DNA of 6,879 nucleotides from Bacillota bacterium (GCA_023457175.1 JAEWMM010000221.1:1-6879), one strand, 5' to 3'; shown: positions 1-6,332, counted from the stretch's first letter. Notes: generated by a model not told the origin, from the letters alone. Program-made: numbers and translations.

Positions 1-101
1 TGGTACAGCGGGTCTTTTTCAAAGCAGCTGCAATGTATCTGGATAGCGCGGGGAAGATCTTTCTTGTTTAAACGATACAATCGATCGGTGTCCAAAATCA
101 T
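1..101 (-). CDS. Partial gene, probable GNAT-family N-acetyltransferase (N-terminus only)
   Basis: An open frame of 33 codons starts with ATG at 101 and runs off the left edge without a stop. An AGGA ribosome binding site lies 7 bases upstream of the ATG. The protein reads MILDTDRLYRLNKKDLPRAI and continues to a segment ending FEKDPLY. The pattern of a short beta strand, then K-K-D-(L/I)-x-x-A, then a helix ending F-x-x-DPL(Y/F), is typical of the N-terminus of GNAT acetyltransferases, which move an acetyl group from acetyl-CoA to an amine. The acetyl-CoA-binding motif lies outside the window, so the family call is an inference from the N-terminus alone and the substrate cannot be stated. The gene follows the LCP gene on the same strand with a 63-base gap and no clear terminator, so read-through is possible. 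Confidence 0.6.
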   Translation of the reverse strand, partial: MILDTDRLYRLNKKDLPRAIQIHCSCFEKDPLY

Positions 102-135
102 CCGGCTTTCCTGAAAAATATTTTTACTTTTTTTG

Positions 136-149
136 TTTTACCGGTAAAA
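136..149. promoter_or_regulatory. 14-bp perfect palindrome between the LCP gene and the partial GNAT gene
   Basis: TTTTACCGGTAAAA is its own reverse complement. It lies 34 bases upstream of the GNAT start codon and 15 bases downstream of the LCP stop. A-T-rich arms around a CCGG core fit a dimeric repressor operator. As an RNA hairpin it would be weak, and no U-run follows it on the minus strand, so it is a poor terminator candidate. A second, 12-bp A/T palindrome (AAAAATATTTTT) lies at 114-125. No regulator gene is in view, and operator function is only a guess. Confidence 0.3.
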
Positions 150-164
150 TCCGGCATTACAGCG

Positions 165-1406
165 CTATTCGTCGTCTTCCGGCGTCCAGAGCACGATGCC
201 CTCCTGCTCGGGGGCATCCTCCTCGCCGCCAATATCATCCTCTTCGTCAATAATTTGCGGGGTATCGGCTGTCTCTGCGGCCGCGTCGCCGTTTTCGGCC
301 TGCTGTCCGCTGTCAACGGGCGGCGGCGGCGCGGGGTGCCTGCTGTTCCACTCGGCCATCGCCTGCTGCTGCGCCTGCCACACCCGCGACTGTACCGCGT
401 CGGAGGCAACATAGCCCTCAGGATCAAAGCTGCCGTAGCAGAATTCATTTAAAATACGGGCCGTTTCCTCCTTATCGAGCATCATCAGGCTGCGGCCGTC
501 GTCGGTGAGCTTTTTACCGTACATGCCGGAAAGCGGCAGCGTCATCTGCTTAAGCTTGACGCCCAAAAATGCGGGCGCCTTGGGGATAAGCGCGGCAATG
601 TCGCTTTTGGTAAAGTTGGTCTGCACCATCGGCAGCGCCACATTCAACAGGCGGTCAAGCTGCTTGAGATTCAGGCTTTTGGTCTGGTCTATCGCGGCCT
701 GCAGCACATTGCGCTGGCGCTGCACGCGGTGGAAGTCGCTGTCGATAAAGCGCTGGCGGGCATAGGCAATGGCGTCGAATCCGTCGAGATGGTTTAGGCC
801 CGGTGTAACGCGGTGCTTAGTCGTGGAGTTGGTGTAGATTTCGCCGTTTAAGGCGGCGGCCTCGGTTTCGGTCAGCGTGATATCCACCCCGCCGATGGCG
901 TCGATCCGGTCGCCGGCGACCCCGACATTGACGCGCACATAGCGGTACACCTCAATGCCGAACTGCTCCCGGACCGTTTTGAGCATGGCGTCGGCGCCGC
1001 CGTAGGTAAAGACGTGGGTCAGCCAGTCCTCGCCCACGCCCTCTATCGGCACGCCGATGGCGCGCTCAAGGCTGACGAGGTGCGCCGTATGGTTTTTAAG
1101 GTCCAGGCTTAACAGCATACAGGCGTCGGCGCGGGCGTTCTCGCTTAATTCCGAGCCGAAATGGCCCATGTCGGCCGACGCGCGTTCGTCGGTGCCCAGC
1201 AGCAGTACGTTGATGTGATCGAGCTTGCCAAGGCTCTTGCTCCAGGCGTCGGCGGGTGAAGCATCTTCCTTGTCAAATCCGATTTTATCGAGCTTTGCGT
1301 TGATATATATCGCGCCCGCAACAGCCAGCTCGGCCAGCAGGATCACCAGCAGAATCGCGATCCATCCGCCGGGTTTAATGCGCTTGAGCGCCTCTTTAAT
1401 TCTCAT
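165..1406 (-). CDS. LytR-CpsA-Psr (LCP) family cell-wall protein, divergent subtype
   Basis: 413 residues. LCP enzymes move undecaprenyl-phosphate-linked glycopolymers (teichoic acids, capsule) onto peptidoglycan outside the membrane. A short basic N-terminus is followed by one membrane segment (about 15-35), then an extracellular LCP domain. Visible motifs are LLLGTDER (68-75), RADACMLLSLD (92-102), the THVFTYGG region (130-137), IDAIGGVDI (168-176) and the arginine-rich lipid-phosphate motif YARQRFIDSDFHRVQRQR (215-232). The usual S-(I/F)-x-R-D stretch reads SLERA (112-116), so the conserved Asp is Ala. The last 56 residues are a Pro-rich linker (PAPPPP) and a strongly acidic tail, probably disordered. 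The start at 1406 was chosen because an AAAAGGAAA site lies about 8 bases upstream and the basic-plus-hydrophobic N-terminus begins there. An in-frame ATG at 1463 would add 19 residues, but its Shine-Dalgarno is only 1 base away. A sigma-A promoter lies upstream. The family call is firm; the polymer it handles is unknown. Confidence 0.92.
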   Translation of the reverse strand: MRIKEALKRIKPGGWIAILLVILLAELAVAGAIYINAKLDKIGFDKEDASPADAWSKSLGKLDHINVLLLGTDERASADMGHFGSELSENARADACMLLSLDLKNHTAHLVSLERAIGVPIEGVGEDWLTHVFTYGGADAMLKTVREQFGIEVYRYVRVNVGVAGDRIDAIGGVDITLTETEAAALNGEIYTNSTTKHRVTPGLNHLDGFDAIAYARQRFIDSDFHRVQRQRNVLQAAIDQTKSLNLKQLDRLLNVALPMVQTNFTKSDIAALIPKAPAFLGVKLKQMTLPLSGMYGKKLTDDGRSLMMLDKEETARILNEFCYGSFDPEGYVASDAVQSRVWQAQQQAMAEWNSRHPAPPPPVDSGQQAENGDAAAETADTPQIIDEEDDIGGEEDAPEQEGIVLWTPEDDE

Positions 1407-1470
1407 GATATAGTTTCCTTTTTTGTTTTGTGATAAAGCAGCGGCATAACATGTCGGCGGCATTCCTCCT
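1403..1470 (-). promoter_or_regulatory. Leader of the LCP gene with a misplaced perfect Shine-Dalgarno and small overlapping ORFs
   Basis: AGGAGGA (1470-1464) touches an ATG at 1463, leaving a 1-base gap that is too close for normal initiation there. Two other ATGs follow at 1452 and 1447. The one at 1452 is 12 bases from the Shine-Dalgarno and opens an 18-codon frame (MLCRCFITKQKRKLYHEN) that runs across the LCP start. The one at 1447 opens a 14-codon frame (MPLLYHKTKKETIS) whose TGA overlaps the LCP ATG in an ATGA arrangement typical of translational coupling. The LCP gene has its own weaker AGGAAA site. Either a short leader peptide is made, or the protein begins at 1463; the sequence does not decide between them. 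Confidence 0.4.
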
Positions 1471-1505
1471 TTTCAGATCCCCTTGATGATCCTTACAGCT
1501 TATGT

Positions 1506-1534
1506 ATCATACTCGCAAATATTGACGAAATCAA
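1506..1534 (-). promoter_or_regulatory. Sigma-A type promoter for the LCP gene
   Basis: On the minus strand, TTGATT (-35, 1534-1529) is followed by exactly 17 bases and TATGAT (-10, 1511-1506). Each box is close to consensus and the spacing is ideal. Initiation would be expected near 1499, giving a leader of roughly 90 bases before the LCP start at 1406. The surrounding A/T-rich sequence (about 1500-1600) stands out from the GC-rich neighbours. Confidence 0.7.
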
Positions 1535-1550
1535 GATGTTTTTGTATTTA
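1522..1550 (+). promoter_or_regulatory. Possible plus-strand promoter overlapping the LCP promoter
   Basis: TTGACG (1522-1527), a 17-base spacer and TATTTA (1545-1550) make a plausible sigma-A promoter pointing away from the LCP gene and overlapping its promoter. It would transcribe into the gene-poor stretch 1557-2020. The only frame it meets with any ribosome binding site is a 20-codon ORF at 1592-1654 (MNKTAAQSRRDGFSNMWRGI) behind AAAAAGG, which may well be chance. In A/T-rich DNA, promoter-like matches on both strands are common, so confidence is low. Confidence 0.25.
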
Positions 1551-1705
1551 AATTTTAACAAATTGATCGCGCTTAAAAAGGTCGTTTTTATATGAATAAA
1601 ACAGCCGCGCAGTCTCGTCGGGACGGTTTTTCCAACATGTGGCGGGGTATCTAAACAGTGCCTTATTTTAGCCCTTTTATTGCCTTGAGCCGGTTAAAAA
1701 GCGGG

Positions 1706-1720
1706 TTTTGGCAGCCAAAA
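1706..1720. repeat. 15-bp near-palindrome TTTTGGC-A-GCCAAAA
   Basis: Seven-base arms are perfectly complementary around a single central base. It sits in the gene-free stretch between the LCP promoter and the 10-bp repeat array. It is compact enough to be a dimer binding site, but it is not placed against any promoter I can see and matches no operator consensus I can name with confidence. Confidence 0.35.
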
Positions 1721-1769
1721 GGCTAACGCGCACGCTTTCCAAACGTCGCGGCGCAACGCCTGAAACCGT

Positions 1770-1849
1770 CTGCGGCAGGCTGCTGCAAGCTGCGACGGTC
1801 TGCCGTAAGTTGCCGCGAATTGCAACAAGCTGCAACGGGCTGCGGCTCA
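1770..1849. repeat. Tandem array of eight 10-bp units, consensus YTGCNRYRRG
   Basis: Eight consecutive 10-base units keep perfect phase with no indel: CTGCGGCAGG, CTGCTGCAAG, CTGCGACGGT, CTGCCGTAAG, TTGCCGCGAA, TTGCAACAAG, CTGCAACGGG and CTGCGGCTCA. The TGC at unit positions 2-4 is invariant, position 1 is always a pyrimidine, position 6 always a purine and position 7 always a pyrimidine. A weaker ninth unit, CTGAAACCGT, precedes it at 1760-1769. Because 10 is not a multiple of 3, the array does not fit selection on one reading frame. The period is close to one turn of B-DNA, so equivalent bases lie on the same helix face. It could be a phased protein-binding array or an eroded minisatellite. 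Confidence 0.75.
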
Positions 1850-1851
1850 CG

Positions 1852-1890
1852 CGGGCGCGCTGAATACAAAGGGGAGAGGCGGCGCGCCCG
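1852..1890. repeat. GC-rich 9-bp inverted repeat next to the 10-bp array
   Basis: CGGGCGCGC (1852-1860) and GCGCGCCCG (1882-1890) are exact inverted copies separated by 21 bases. The separator contains AAAGGGGAGAGG. Neither strand carries a U-run after the stem, so it is not an intrinsic terminator. It begins 2 bases after the 10-bp array, so the two may be parts of one element. The rest of 1891-2021 shows nothing I can name. Confidence 0.4.
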
Positions 1891-2021
1891 ACGGGGCTGA
1901 AGATTGAGCATGAATCACTCCGCGCTGCGCCCCAAAATAAAACGCCCGCAAAGCTGACCATATCCGCACCGCTGTGCGCCGCTAACGGCGAAAGGAACGC
2001 AAAAATCTAAATCTGAAAACG

Positions 2022-2063
2022 AAAAAGAGAGAGGGGCGCACCGAGTGCGCGCCCCTCTCTCTC
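2022..2063 (-). terminator. Intrinsic terminator after the YczE-like gene
   Basis: On the minus strand, GAGAGAGGGGCGC (2061-2049) pairs perfectly over 13 bases with GCGCCCCTCTCTC (2039-2027), with a 9-base loop and TTTTT (2026-2022) directly after. The stem begins 16 bases past the stop of the membrane protein gene. On the plus strand the stem is followed by A-rich sequence instead of a T-run, so it should act in the minus direction only. It marks the end of the rlmH-to-membrane-protein gene group. Confidence 0.88.
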
Positions 2064-2077
2064 TTAAAAAAACGGGT

Positions 2078-2743
2078 TTAAATTTCTGTTTGGGTTTGCC
2101 TGTTGCGTATGTTGCTGATGGTTACCACGATGTTTTCGTGACGGACGGCCTTGGGGTCAAAGCGCAGCAGCCCGAAAATCGCCTGCATGATAAAGCCGAT
2201 ACCCAGCACCGACACCAGCGTGCCGATGCCCACCTTGGCCCCTAACAGCCAGCCGGCAAGCAGCGCGCTGCCCTCGACAATGCCGCGCGCCATTCCAACC
2301 GGCACCCGCGGCAGCTTGCGGTTGAGCGCAACCATCAGCGAATCGCGCGGGCCGCTGCCCAGCGCCGCGCCGACATAAAAGGCCATGCCAAAGCAGATGA
2401 TCACCTGCCCTGCGAGCAGCAGCGCAATGCCCGGCAGAAAGCCGTTCATTTTGGGCAACAGCCCGATATGGTTAAATAAATCTACCATTTTGCCGATCAT
2501 AACGGTGTTGACAAGGGTGCCAAAGCCAATCTTTTCGCCCAGCACAACATCCAACACCAGAATGACCATTCCAACGATGATGCCCGCGTCGCCAAAGCTC
2601 AGGCCGCTCACGTTTGAAACGCCCATGTTCAGCGCATCCCACGGGCTTAAGCCCAGATTGGCCTGAATCGTCATGTAAACGCCGCAGCCGTAAGCCGCTA
2701 TTCCAGATATCATCCGCAAAAATCTACACACATAATTTGGCAT
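2078..2743 (-). CDS. YczE/YyaS/YitT-family integral membrane protein
   Basis: 221 residues, mostly hydrophobic, with about five to six likely membrane segments. The family signatures are NLGLSPWDALNMG (29-41), a later LGSGPRDSL (128-136), and two G-(F/I)-GT-L-V segments (73-78 and 172-177). The two halves repeat each other: LGEKIGFGTLV (68-78) matches LGAKVGIGTLV (167-177), and LGLSPWDAL matches LGSGPRDSL, both offset by about 98 residues. This suggests an ancient internal duplication. The family is widespread in Firmicutes. B. subtilis YczE affects surfactin production, but no transport substrate is established, so none is claimed here. The start at 2743 has a GAAGGGG site 7 bases upstream. 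The gene begins 21 bases after the tex stop and ends just before a strong terminator, so it is probably the last gene of an operon. The C-terminal tail is short, polar and basic. Confidence 0.85.
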   Translation of the reverse strand: MPNYVCRFLRMISGIAAYGCGVYMTIQANLGLSPWDALNMGVSNVSGLSFGDAGIIVGMVILVLDVVLGEKIGFGTLVNTVMIGKMVDLFNHIGLLPKMNGFLPGIALLLAGQVIICFGMAFYVGAALGSGPRDSLMVALNRKLPRVPVGMARGIVEGSALLAGWLLGAKVGIGTLVSVLGIGFIMQAIFGLLRFDPKAVRHENIVVTISNIRNRQTQTEI

Positions 2744-2764
2744 TGCCGCACCCCTTCTTCATCC

Positions 2765-4918
2765 TCAAATATCCCGCATGGTCAGCGAAATACGCTTACG
2801 CTTGACGTCTACCTCCAGCACCTTGACCCGGACCACATCGCCGCCCCGCACCGCCTCGCTCGGATGCTTTAAAAACCGGTCGCAGATGCGCGAGATGTGC
2901 ATCAGTCCGTCCTGATGCACGCCGATGTCGACAAACGCACCGAAGTCGACGACGTTGCGCACCGTGCCGTCGAGCACCATGTCGGGCCTCAGGTCGGAGA
3001 GCTCCAGCAGGTCGGAGCGCAGCATCGGCGGGGGCAGCTCGTCACGCGGGTCGCGGCCCGGCTTTAACAGCTCGGCGACCATGTCGCGCAGCGTCGGCCC
3101 GCCGACGCCAAGCGTTTGGGCCAGCGCGGCCTCTCCCTTCTCCGCCACCCGCTGGGGCAGCGTTTGCAGCTGTCCCGCGCGCAGATCCTCCTCGGTAAAG
3201 CCGCAGGCTTTAAGCAGGAGCTGCGCCGCCGTATAGCTCTCGGGGTGCACCGCCGTGTTATCGAGCGGGTTGTCGCTCTCGGCCACGCGCATAAAGCCCG
3301 CCGCCTGTTCAAACGCCTTTTTGCCGAGCTTTGGCACCGCCATAAGCGCCTTGCGGGAGGTAAAATGCCCGTTCTCTTCGCGATAAGCCACAATATTTTT
3401 TGCCAGCGCAGGGCCGATGCCCGCGATGTAGGCCAAGAGCGAGAAGGACGCGGTGTTCACGTCGACGCCCACAGCGTTGACGCAGTCCTCGACGACGCCC
3501 CCCAGCGTCTGATCAAGCCGGTTCTTGGGCATGTCGTGCTGGTACTGCCCGACGCCGATGGCCTTGGGGTCGATCTTGACCAGCTCGGCCAAGGGGTCTT
3601 GCAGCCGCCGCGCGATAGACACCGCCGAGCGCAGCGACACGTCGTACTGCGGGAACTCCTCAGCCGCGAGCTTACTGGCCGAATAGACGCTGGCCCCCGC
3701 CTCGCTGACCACCATATAGTCCACCGGTCTATCCAGCGTCTTGAGAAGGTCGGCGACAAAGATTTCCGATTCCTTCGAGGCGGTGCCGTTGCCGATTGAA
3801 ATAACGCTGACGCCGTGCTTTTTAATCAGCGCGCGCAGCTTGGCGGCGGCCTCCTCGGTTTTATTCTGGGGCGGCGTCGGGTAGACGACCGTTGTGTCAA
3901 GCACGCGGCCGGTGGCGTCGACCACCGCAATCTTGCAGCCGGTGCGGTAGGCGGGGTCAAGCCCCAGCGTCACCCGGCCCTTGACGGGCGGCTGCATCAA
4001 AAGCGGCTTTAAATTCAGCGCAAAGACCTTGATGGCCTGCTCGGCGGCGTTTTCGGTCAGCGTGCCGCGCAGCTCGCGTTCAAGCGAAGGAAAGATCAGG
4101 CGCGAAAGCGCGTCGGCACAGGCCTCTCTCACCACATGAATCGACGGCGAAAAGCCCTTTTTGACCACCATGCGCTCAAGGATTTGTAACGCTGCCGCCA
4201 TGTCGCATTCAATCGATACCTTGAGCACCTCCTCGCGCTCGCCGCGGTCGACCGCCAGCACGCGGTAGCCCGCCACCTTGGCAACCGGCTCTGAAAAATC
4301 GCAGTACATGGCATAGACGCCCTGTGCCGCCTGAGGGTCGTTTGACACCGAGCGCAGGCAGGCCGTGCGCTGCAAAAACGCACGCAAAGCGCCGCGCACC
4401 GCCGCGTCGTCCGAGACCATCTCGGCGATGATATCCTTGGCGCCCGCAATGGCGTCGGCGGCCGTCTCGACCCCTTTTTCGGGAGCGATGAACGGTTCGG
4501 CCAGCGTCTCGGGCAGCGCGGCGCCCGTCTGCTCGAAGAATTTTAGCGCCAGCGGCTCAAGGCCTTTTTCCTTCGCCATCATGGCGCGGGTGCGGCGCTT
4601 TTTTTTGTAGGGCAGGTAGAGGTCCTCAAGCGCCGAGAGGGTTTTGGCGCCGGCAATGGCCGCCGCTAACTCGTCGGTTAAAGCGCCCTGTCCTTCGATG
4701 GAGGAGCGAATCTCCTCGCGGCGCTTGTCGAGATTGCGCAGGTAGTTCAGGCGGTCTTCAAGGTCGCGAAGCTGGCTGTCGTCGAGCGAGCCGGTCGCCT
4801 CCTTGCGGTAGCGCGCGATAAACGGCACCGTGTTGCCCTCGTCGAGCAGCCGTACGGCGCTCTCAACCTGGCTTTCGCGCAGCGAGAGCTCCTGCGCCAG
4901 TTGCTGTGTCAGATTCAA
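2765..4918 (-). CDS. tex: Tex-family RNA-binding protein (Tex N-domain, YqgF-like, HhH, S1)
   Basis: 717 residues, full length for the family. Tex is a cytoplasmic nucleic-acid-binding protein linked to transcription and RNA metabolism, and is the bacterial relative of eukaryotic Spt6. The order is a helical Tex N-terminal region (about 1-200, with VPFIARYRKEATGSLDD at 31-47 and LYLPYKKKRRT at 100-110), a YqgF/RNase H-like domain (about 315-440, with LGLDPAYRTGCK at 318-329 and ISIGNGTASKESE at 373-385), a helix-hairpin-helix region (about 485-545, with YIAGIGPALAKNIV and VPKLGKKAFEQ), and a C-terminal S1 RNA-binding domain (about 640-715, with GTVRNVVDFGAFVDIGVHQD at 651-670). The start is TTG at 4918, preceded by GAGGGA 8 bases upstream; the ATG in that leader is followed quickly by a stop, so TTG is the best start. 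It lies 70 bases after the hydrolase gene and 21 bases before the YczE-like gene. Nothing is missing or broken. Confidence 0.97.
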   Translation of the reverse strand: MNLTQQLAQELSLRESQVESAVRLLDEGNTVPFIARYRKEATGSLDDSQLRDLEDRLNYLRNLDKRREEIRSSIEGQGALTDELAAAIAGAKTLSALEDLYLPYKKKRRTRAMMAKEKGLEPLALKFFEQTGAALPETLAEPFIAPEKGVETAADAIAGAKDIIAEMVSDDAAVRGALRAFLQRTACLRSVSNDPQAAQGVYAMYCDFSEPVAKVAGYRVLAVDRGEREEVLKVSIECDMAAALQILERMVVKKGFSPSIHVVREACADALSRLIFPSLERELRGTLTENAAEQAIKVFALNLKPLLMQPPVKGRVTLGLDPAYRTGCKIAVVDATGRVLDTTVVYPTPPQNKTEEAAAKLRALIKKHGVSVISIGNGTASKESEIFVADLLKTLDRPVDYMVVSEAGASVYSASKLAAEEFPQYDVSLRSAVSIARRLQDPLAELVKIDPKAIGVGQYQHDMPKNRLDQTLGGVVEDCVNAVGVDVNTASFSLLAYIAGIGPALAKNIVAYREENGHFTSRKALMAVPKLGKKAFEQAAGFMRVAESDNPLDNTAVHPESYTAAQLLLKACGFTEEDLRAGQLQTLPQRVAEKGEAALAQTLGVGGPTLRDMVAELLKPGRDPRDELPPPMLRSDLLELSDLRPDMVLDGTVRNVVDFGAFVDIGVHQDGLMHISRICDRFLKHPSEAVRGGDVVRVKVLEVDVKRKRISLTMRDI

Positions 4919-4988
4919 AAATTATTCCCTCATTTCAGGCGTAGTCTATCCGGTGCGAGGCCCCGCCGGCAGGCGCGGCATCTGGGCA
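4919..4988 (-). other. Short gap between the MBL hydrolase gene and tex
   Basis: 70 bases holding the tex ribosome binding site (GAGGGA). A GC-rich patch has weak self-complementarity (GCGCCTGCCGGCG) but no T-run follows it. I see no convincing promoter or terminator, so co-transcription of the two genes is plausible. Confidence 0.5.
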
Positions 4989-5825
4989 TCATACTTTTTT
5001 GAGCACAAACGGCTCGCCGGGCGGCAGCAGCAGTCCGCGGAGGTCGCCGTCGGTCACGTTTTTAAATACGTCGCGCGGGTCGCCCTGATGTGCGGGCTGG
5101 ATCGAATCGTAGGTGCCGTAATGCAGCGGGAACAGCCATGCGTCGGGCAGGTTGTTGGCCAGCACCGCCGCCGACGTATGGTTGAGGTGGTACTCGCACA
5201 TCGAGACGTCGAGCGCCAGCAGGTCGATATTTTTAACGCGCAGGTGCGCTTCCATCAGGCGGGTATCGCCCGGAAAAAACAGCCGTCCGTCCGGCGTGTT
5301 GAGAATGTAGCCGCAGCACTCCCCGGCGCGGAACGGCCTGCCGCCGCGCTTTAAATCCTTGAGCTGCCACGGGTGGTCGGCGGGAGTGACTTCAACAGTG
5401 ATACCGCCGCCAAGCGCAAACGGCTCGTCCTCGCGGCAGACAAACGCCTGCTGCGGGCTGACGCCAAGCTGGGTCAGCGCATGGTAGACGCGATAGGTGC
5501 CAAAAAGCTTTGCGCCCTTTTGCGCCAGCACCGGCGCCGTTATCGGGCCGAGGTGGTCGCTGTCCGAATGGGTGTAGAGCACGTAGTCGACGCGCGGCAC
5601 ATCCTGCGCCAGCACCGGCAGCGCGATTTTAAGCTTAAGCCCCACCTCGCTACAGCCCTCCTGATCGGGAGAAAGGGACAGCACCGGGTCGATGAGGATG
5701 ATCGTTCCGCGGCAGTTGATCAAAAAGCCCGCGCCGCCAAGCCATGTCACCGCCGTATCGCTCCGGCGCGCAAAGGCGGCCGTCCCGACCGGTGTTGTCG
5801 TCAATGTGTTTTGCGCTTGCGCCAT
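4989..5825 (-). CDS. Metallo-beta-lactamase-fold hydrolase, UlaG-like superfamily (COG2220 type)
   Basis: 278 residues, probably cytoplasmic because there is no signal peptide. The order fits the MBL fold: a strand with WLGGAGFLI (28-36), IILIDPVLS (42-50), the metal motif THSDSDHLG (85-93), a further candidate metal-site residue in TPADHPW (His151), FPGDTRLM (184-191) with the bridging Asp187, and a late FPLHYGTYD (232-240) with His235. The canonical H-x-H-x-D-H reads H86-S-D88-S-D90-H91, so the second His is Asp. The other ligand positions look intact, so a working metal site is likely but possibly altered in metal choice. UlaG-like enzymes hydrolyse lactones or phosphoesters; the substrate cannot be told from sequence. 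An AAAGGAGG site 7 bases before the ATG confirms the start. It begins 27 bases after the rlmH stop, which suggests co-transcription. Confidence 0.88.
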   Translation of the reverse strand: MAQAQNTLTTTPVGTAAFARRSDTAVTWLGGAGFLINCRGTIILIDPVLSLSPDQEGCSEVGLKLKIALPVLAQDVPRVDYVLYTHSDSDHLGPITAPVLAQKGAKLFGTYRVYHALTQLGVSPQQAFVCREDEPFALGGGITVEVTPADHPWQLKDLKRGGRPFRAGECCGYILNTPDGRLFFPGDTRLMEAHLRVKNIDLLALDVSMCEYHLNHTSAAVLANNLPDAWLFPLHYGTYDSIQPAHQGDPRDVFKNVTDGDLRGLLLPPGEPFVLKKV

Positions 5826-5852
5826 GCTGCTTCCTCCTTTGACCTGAACATG

Positions 5853-6332
5853 TTATTTATGATATTTCCCGCCCGCCGAGATGGAGCAGGCGCGGTAAAG
5901 CTGCTCGCAGAGCATAAGCCGCATAAGCTGGTGCGGAAAGGTCATACGCGAGAACGAAAGCCGCAGCGCCGCCGCCCGCTTGACGCTGTCATGCAGCCCG
6001 AACGAGCTGCCGATGACAAACGACAGGGCGCTGCTGCCCGCTGTTTCGAGCGCGTCGAGCCTTGCCGAGAGCTGCCCGGAGGAGAGCATGTCCCCCTCGA
6101 CACACAGCGCAATGAGCGCGCTGCCCTTGGCCTTTTCGAGAATTTTTGCGCCCTCGGCGGCCAGCGCCGCGTCGATTTGCGCTGCCGACGGCCGCTCGGG
6201 CAGGCGGGCCTCGTCAAGCTCGACGAGCTGTACCTTTGAATAGGCCGACAGGCGCTTTAAATATTCGGCGCAGCCCTGTGTGAGATATTGCTCCTTGAGC
6301 CTGCCGATTGTGATAAGTCTGATATTGCGCAT
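5853..6332 (-). CDS. rlmH: 23S rRNA (pseudouridine-1915-N3)-methyltransferase RlmH
   Basis: 159 residues, the usual length for RlmH. This SPOUT-class enzyme uses S-adenosylmethionine to methylate N3 of pseudouridine 1915 in helix 69 of 23S rRNA, acting on assembled 70S ribosomes. The N-terminus MRNIRLITIGRLKEQYL is typical. The SAM-binding trefoil knot is seen in FVIGSSFGLHDSV (105-117; many relatives have IGG rather than IGS), LSFSRMTFPHQL (125-136) and LCEQLYRACSI (141-151), ending in the signature YHK (157-159). The start at 6332 has AGGAG 10 bases upstream and matches the family N-terminus. A longer in-frame start at 6467 would add 45 residues that look nothing like RlmH. It is the first gene of the group on this strand. 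A TTGACA at 6383-6378 could be a -35 box, but no matching -10 is seen. Confidence 0.96.
   Translation of the reverse strand: MRNIRLITIGRLKEQYLTQGCAEYLKRLSAYSKVQLVELDEARLPERPSAAQIDAALAAEGAKILEKAKGSALIALCVEGDMLSSGQLSARLDALETAGSSALSFVIGSSFGLHDSVKRAAALRLSFSRMTFPHQLMRLMLCEQLYRACSISAGGKYHK

Noticed and set aside
1770..1849. CRISPR array
   Set aside because: The units are 10 bases long with no spacers, far from the repeat-spacer pattern of CRISPR, and there are no cas genes.
1677..1961. Minus-strand frame of 94 codons in the intergenic region
   Set aside because: It has no ribosome binding site and spans the 10-bp array and the GC-rich inverted repeat. Its apparent 10-residue periodicity simply reflects the DNA repeat.
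3116..3799. Plus-strand frame of 227 codons
   Set aside because: It is antisense to the middle of tex and has no recognisable motif; long antisense frames are common opposite GC-rich genes.
5373..6239. Plus-strand frame of 288 codons
   Set aside because: It lies antisense to the MBL hydrolase and rlmH genes, both with strong family motifs and ribosome binding sites. The translation is rich in Arg, His and Ala with no recognisable domain, as expected of a GC-rich shadow frame.
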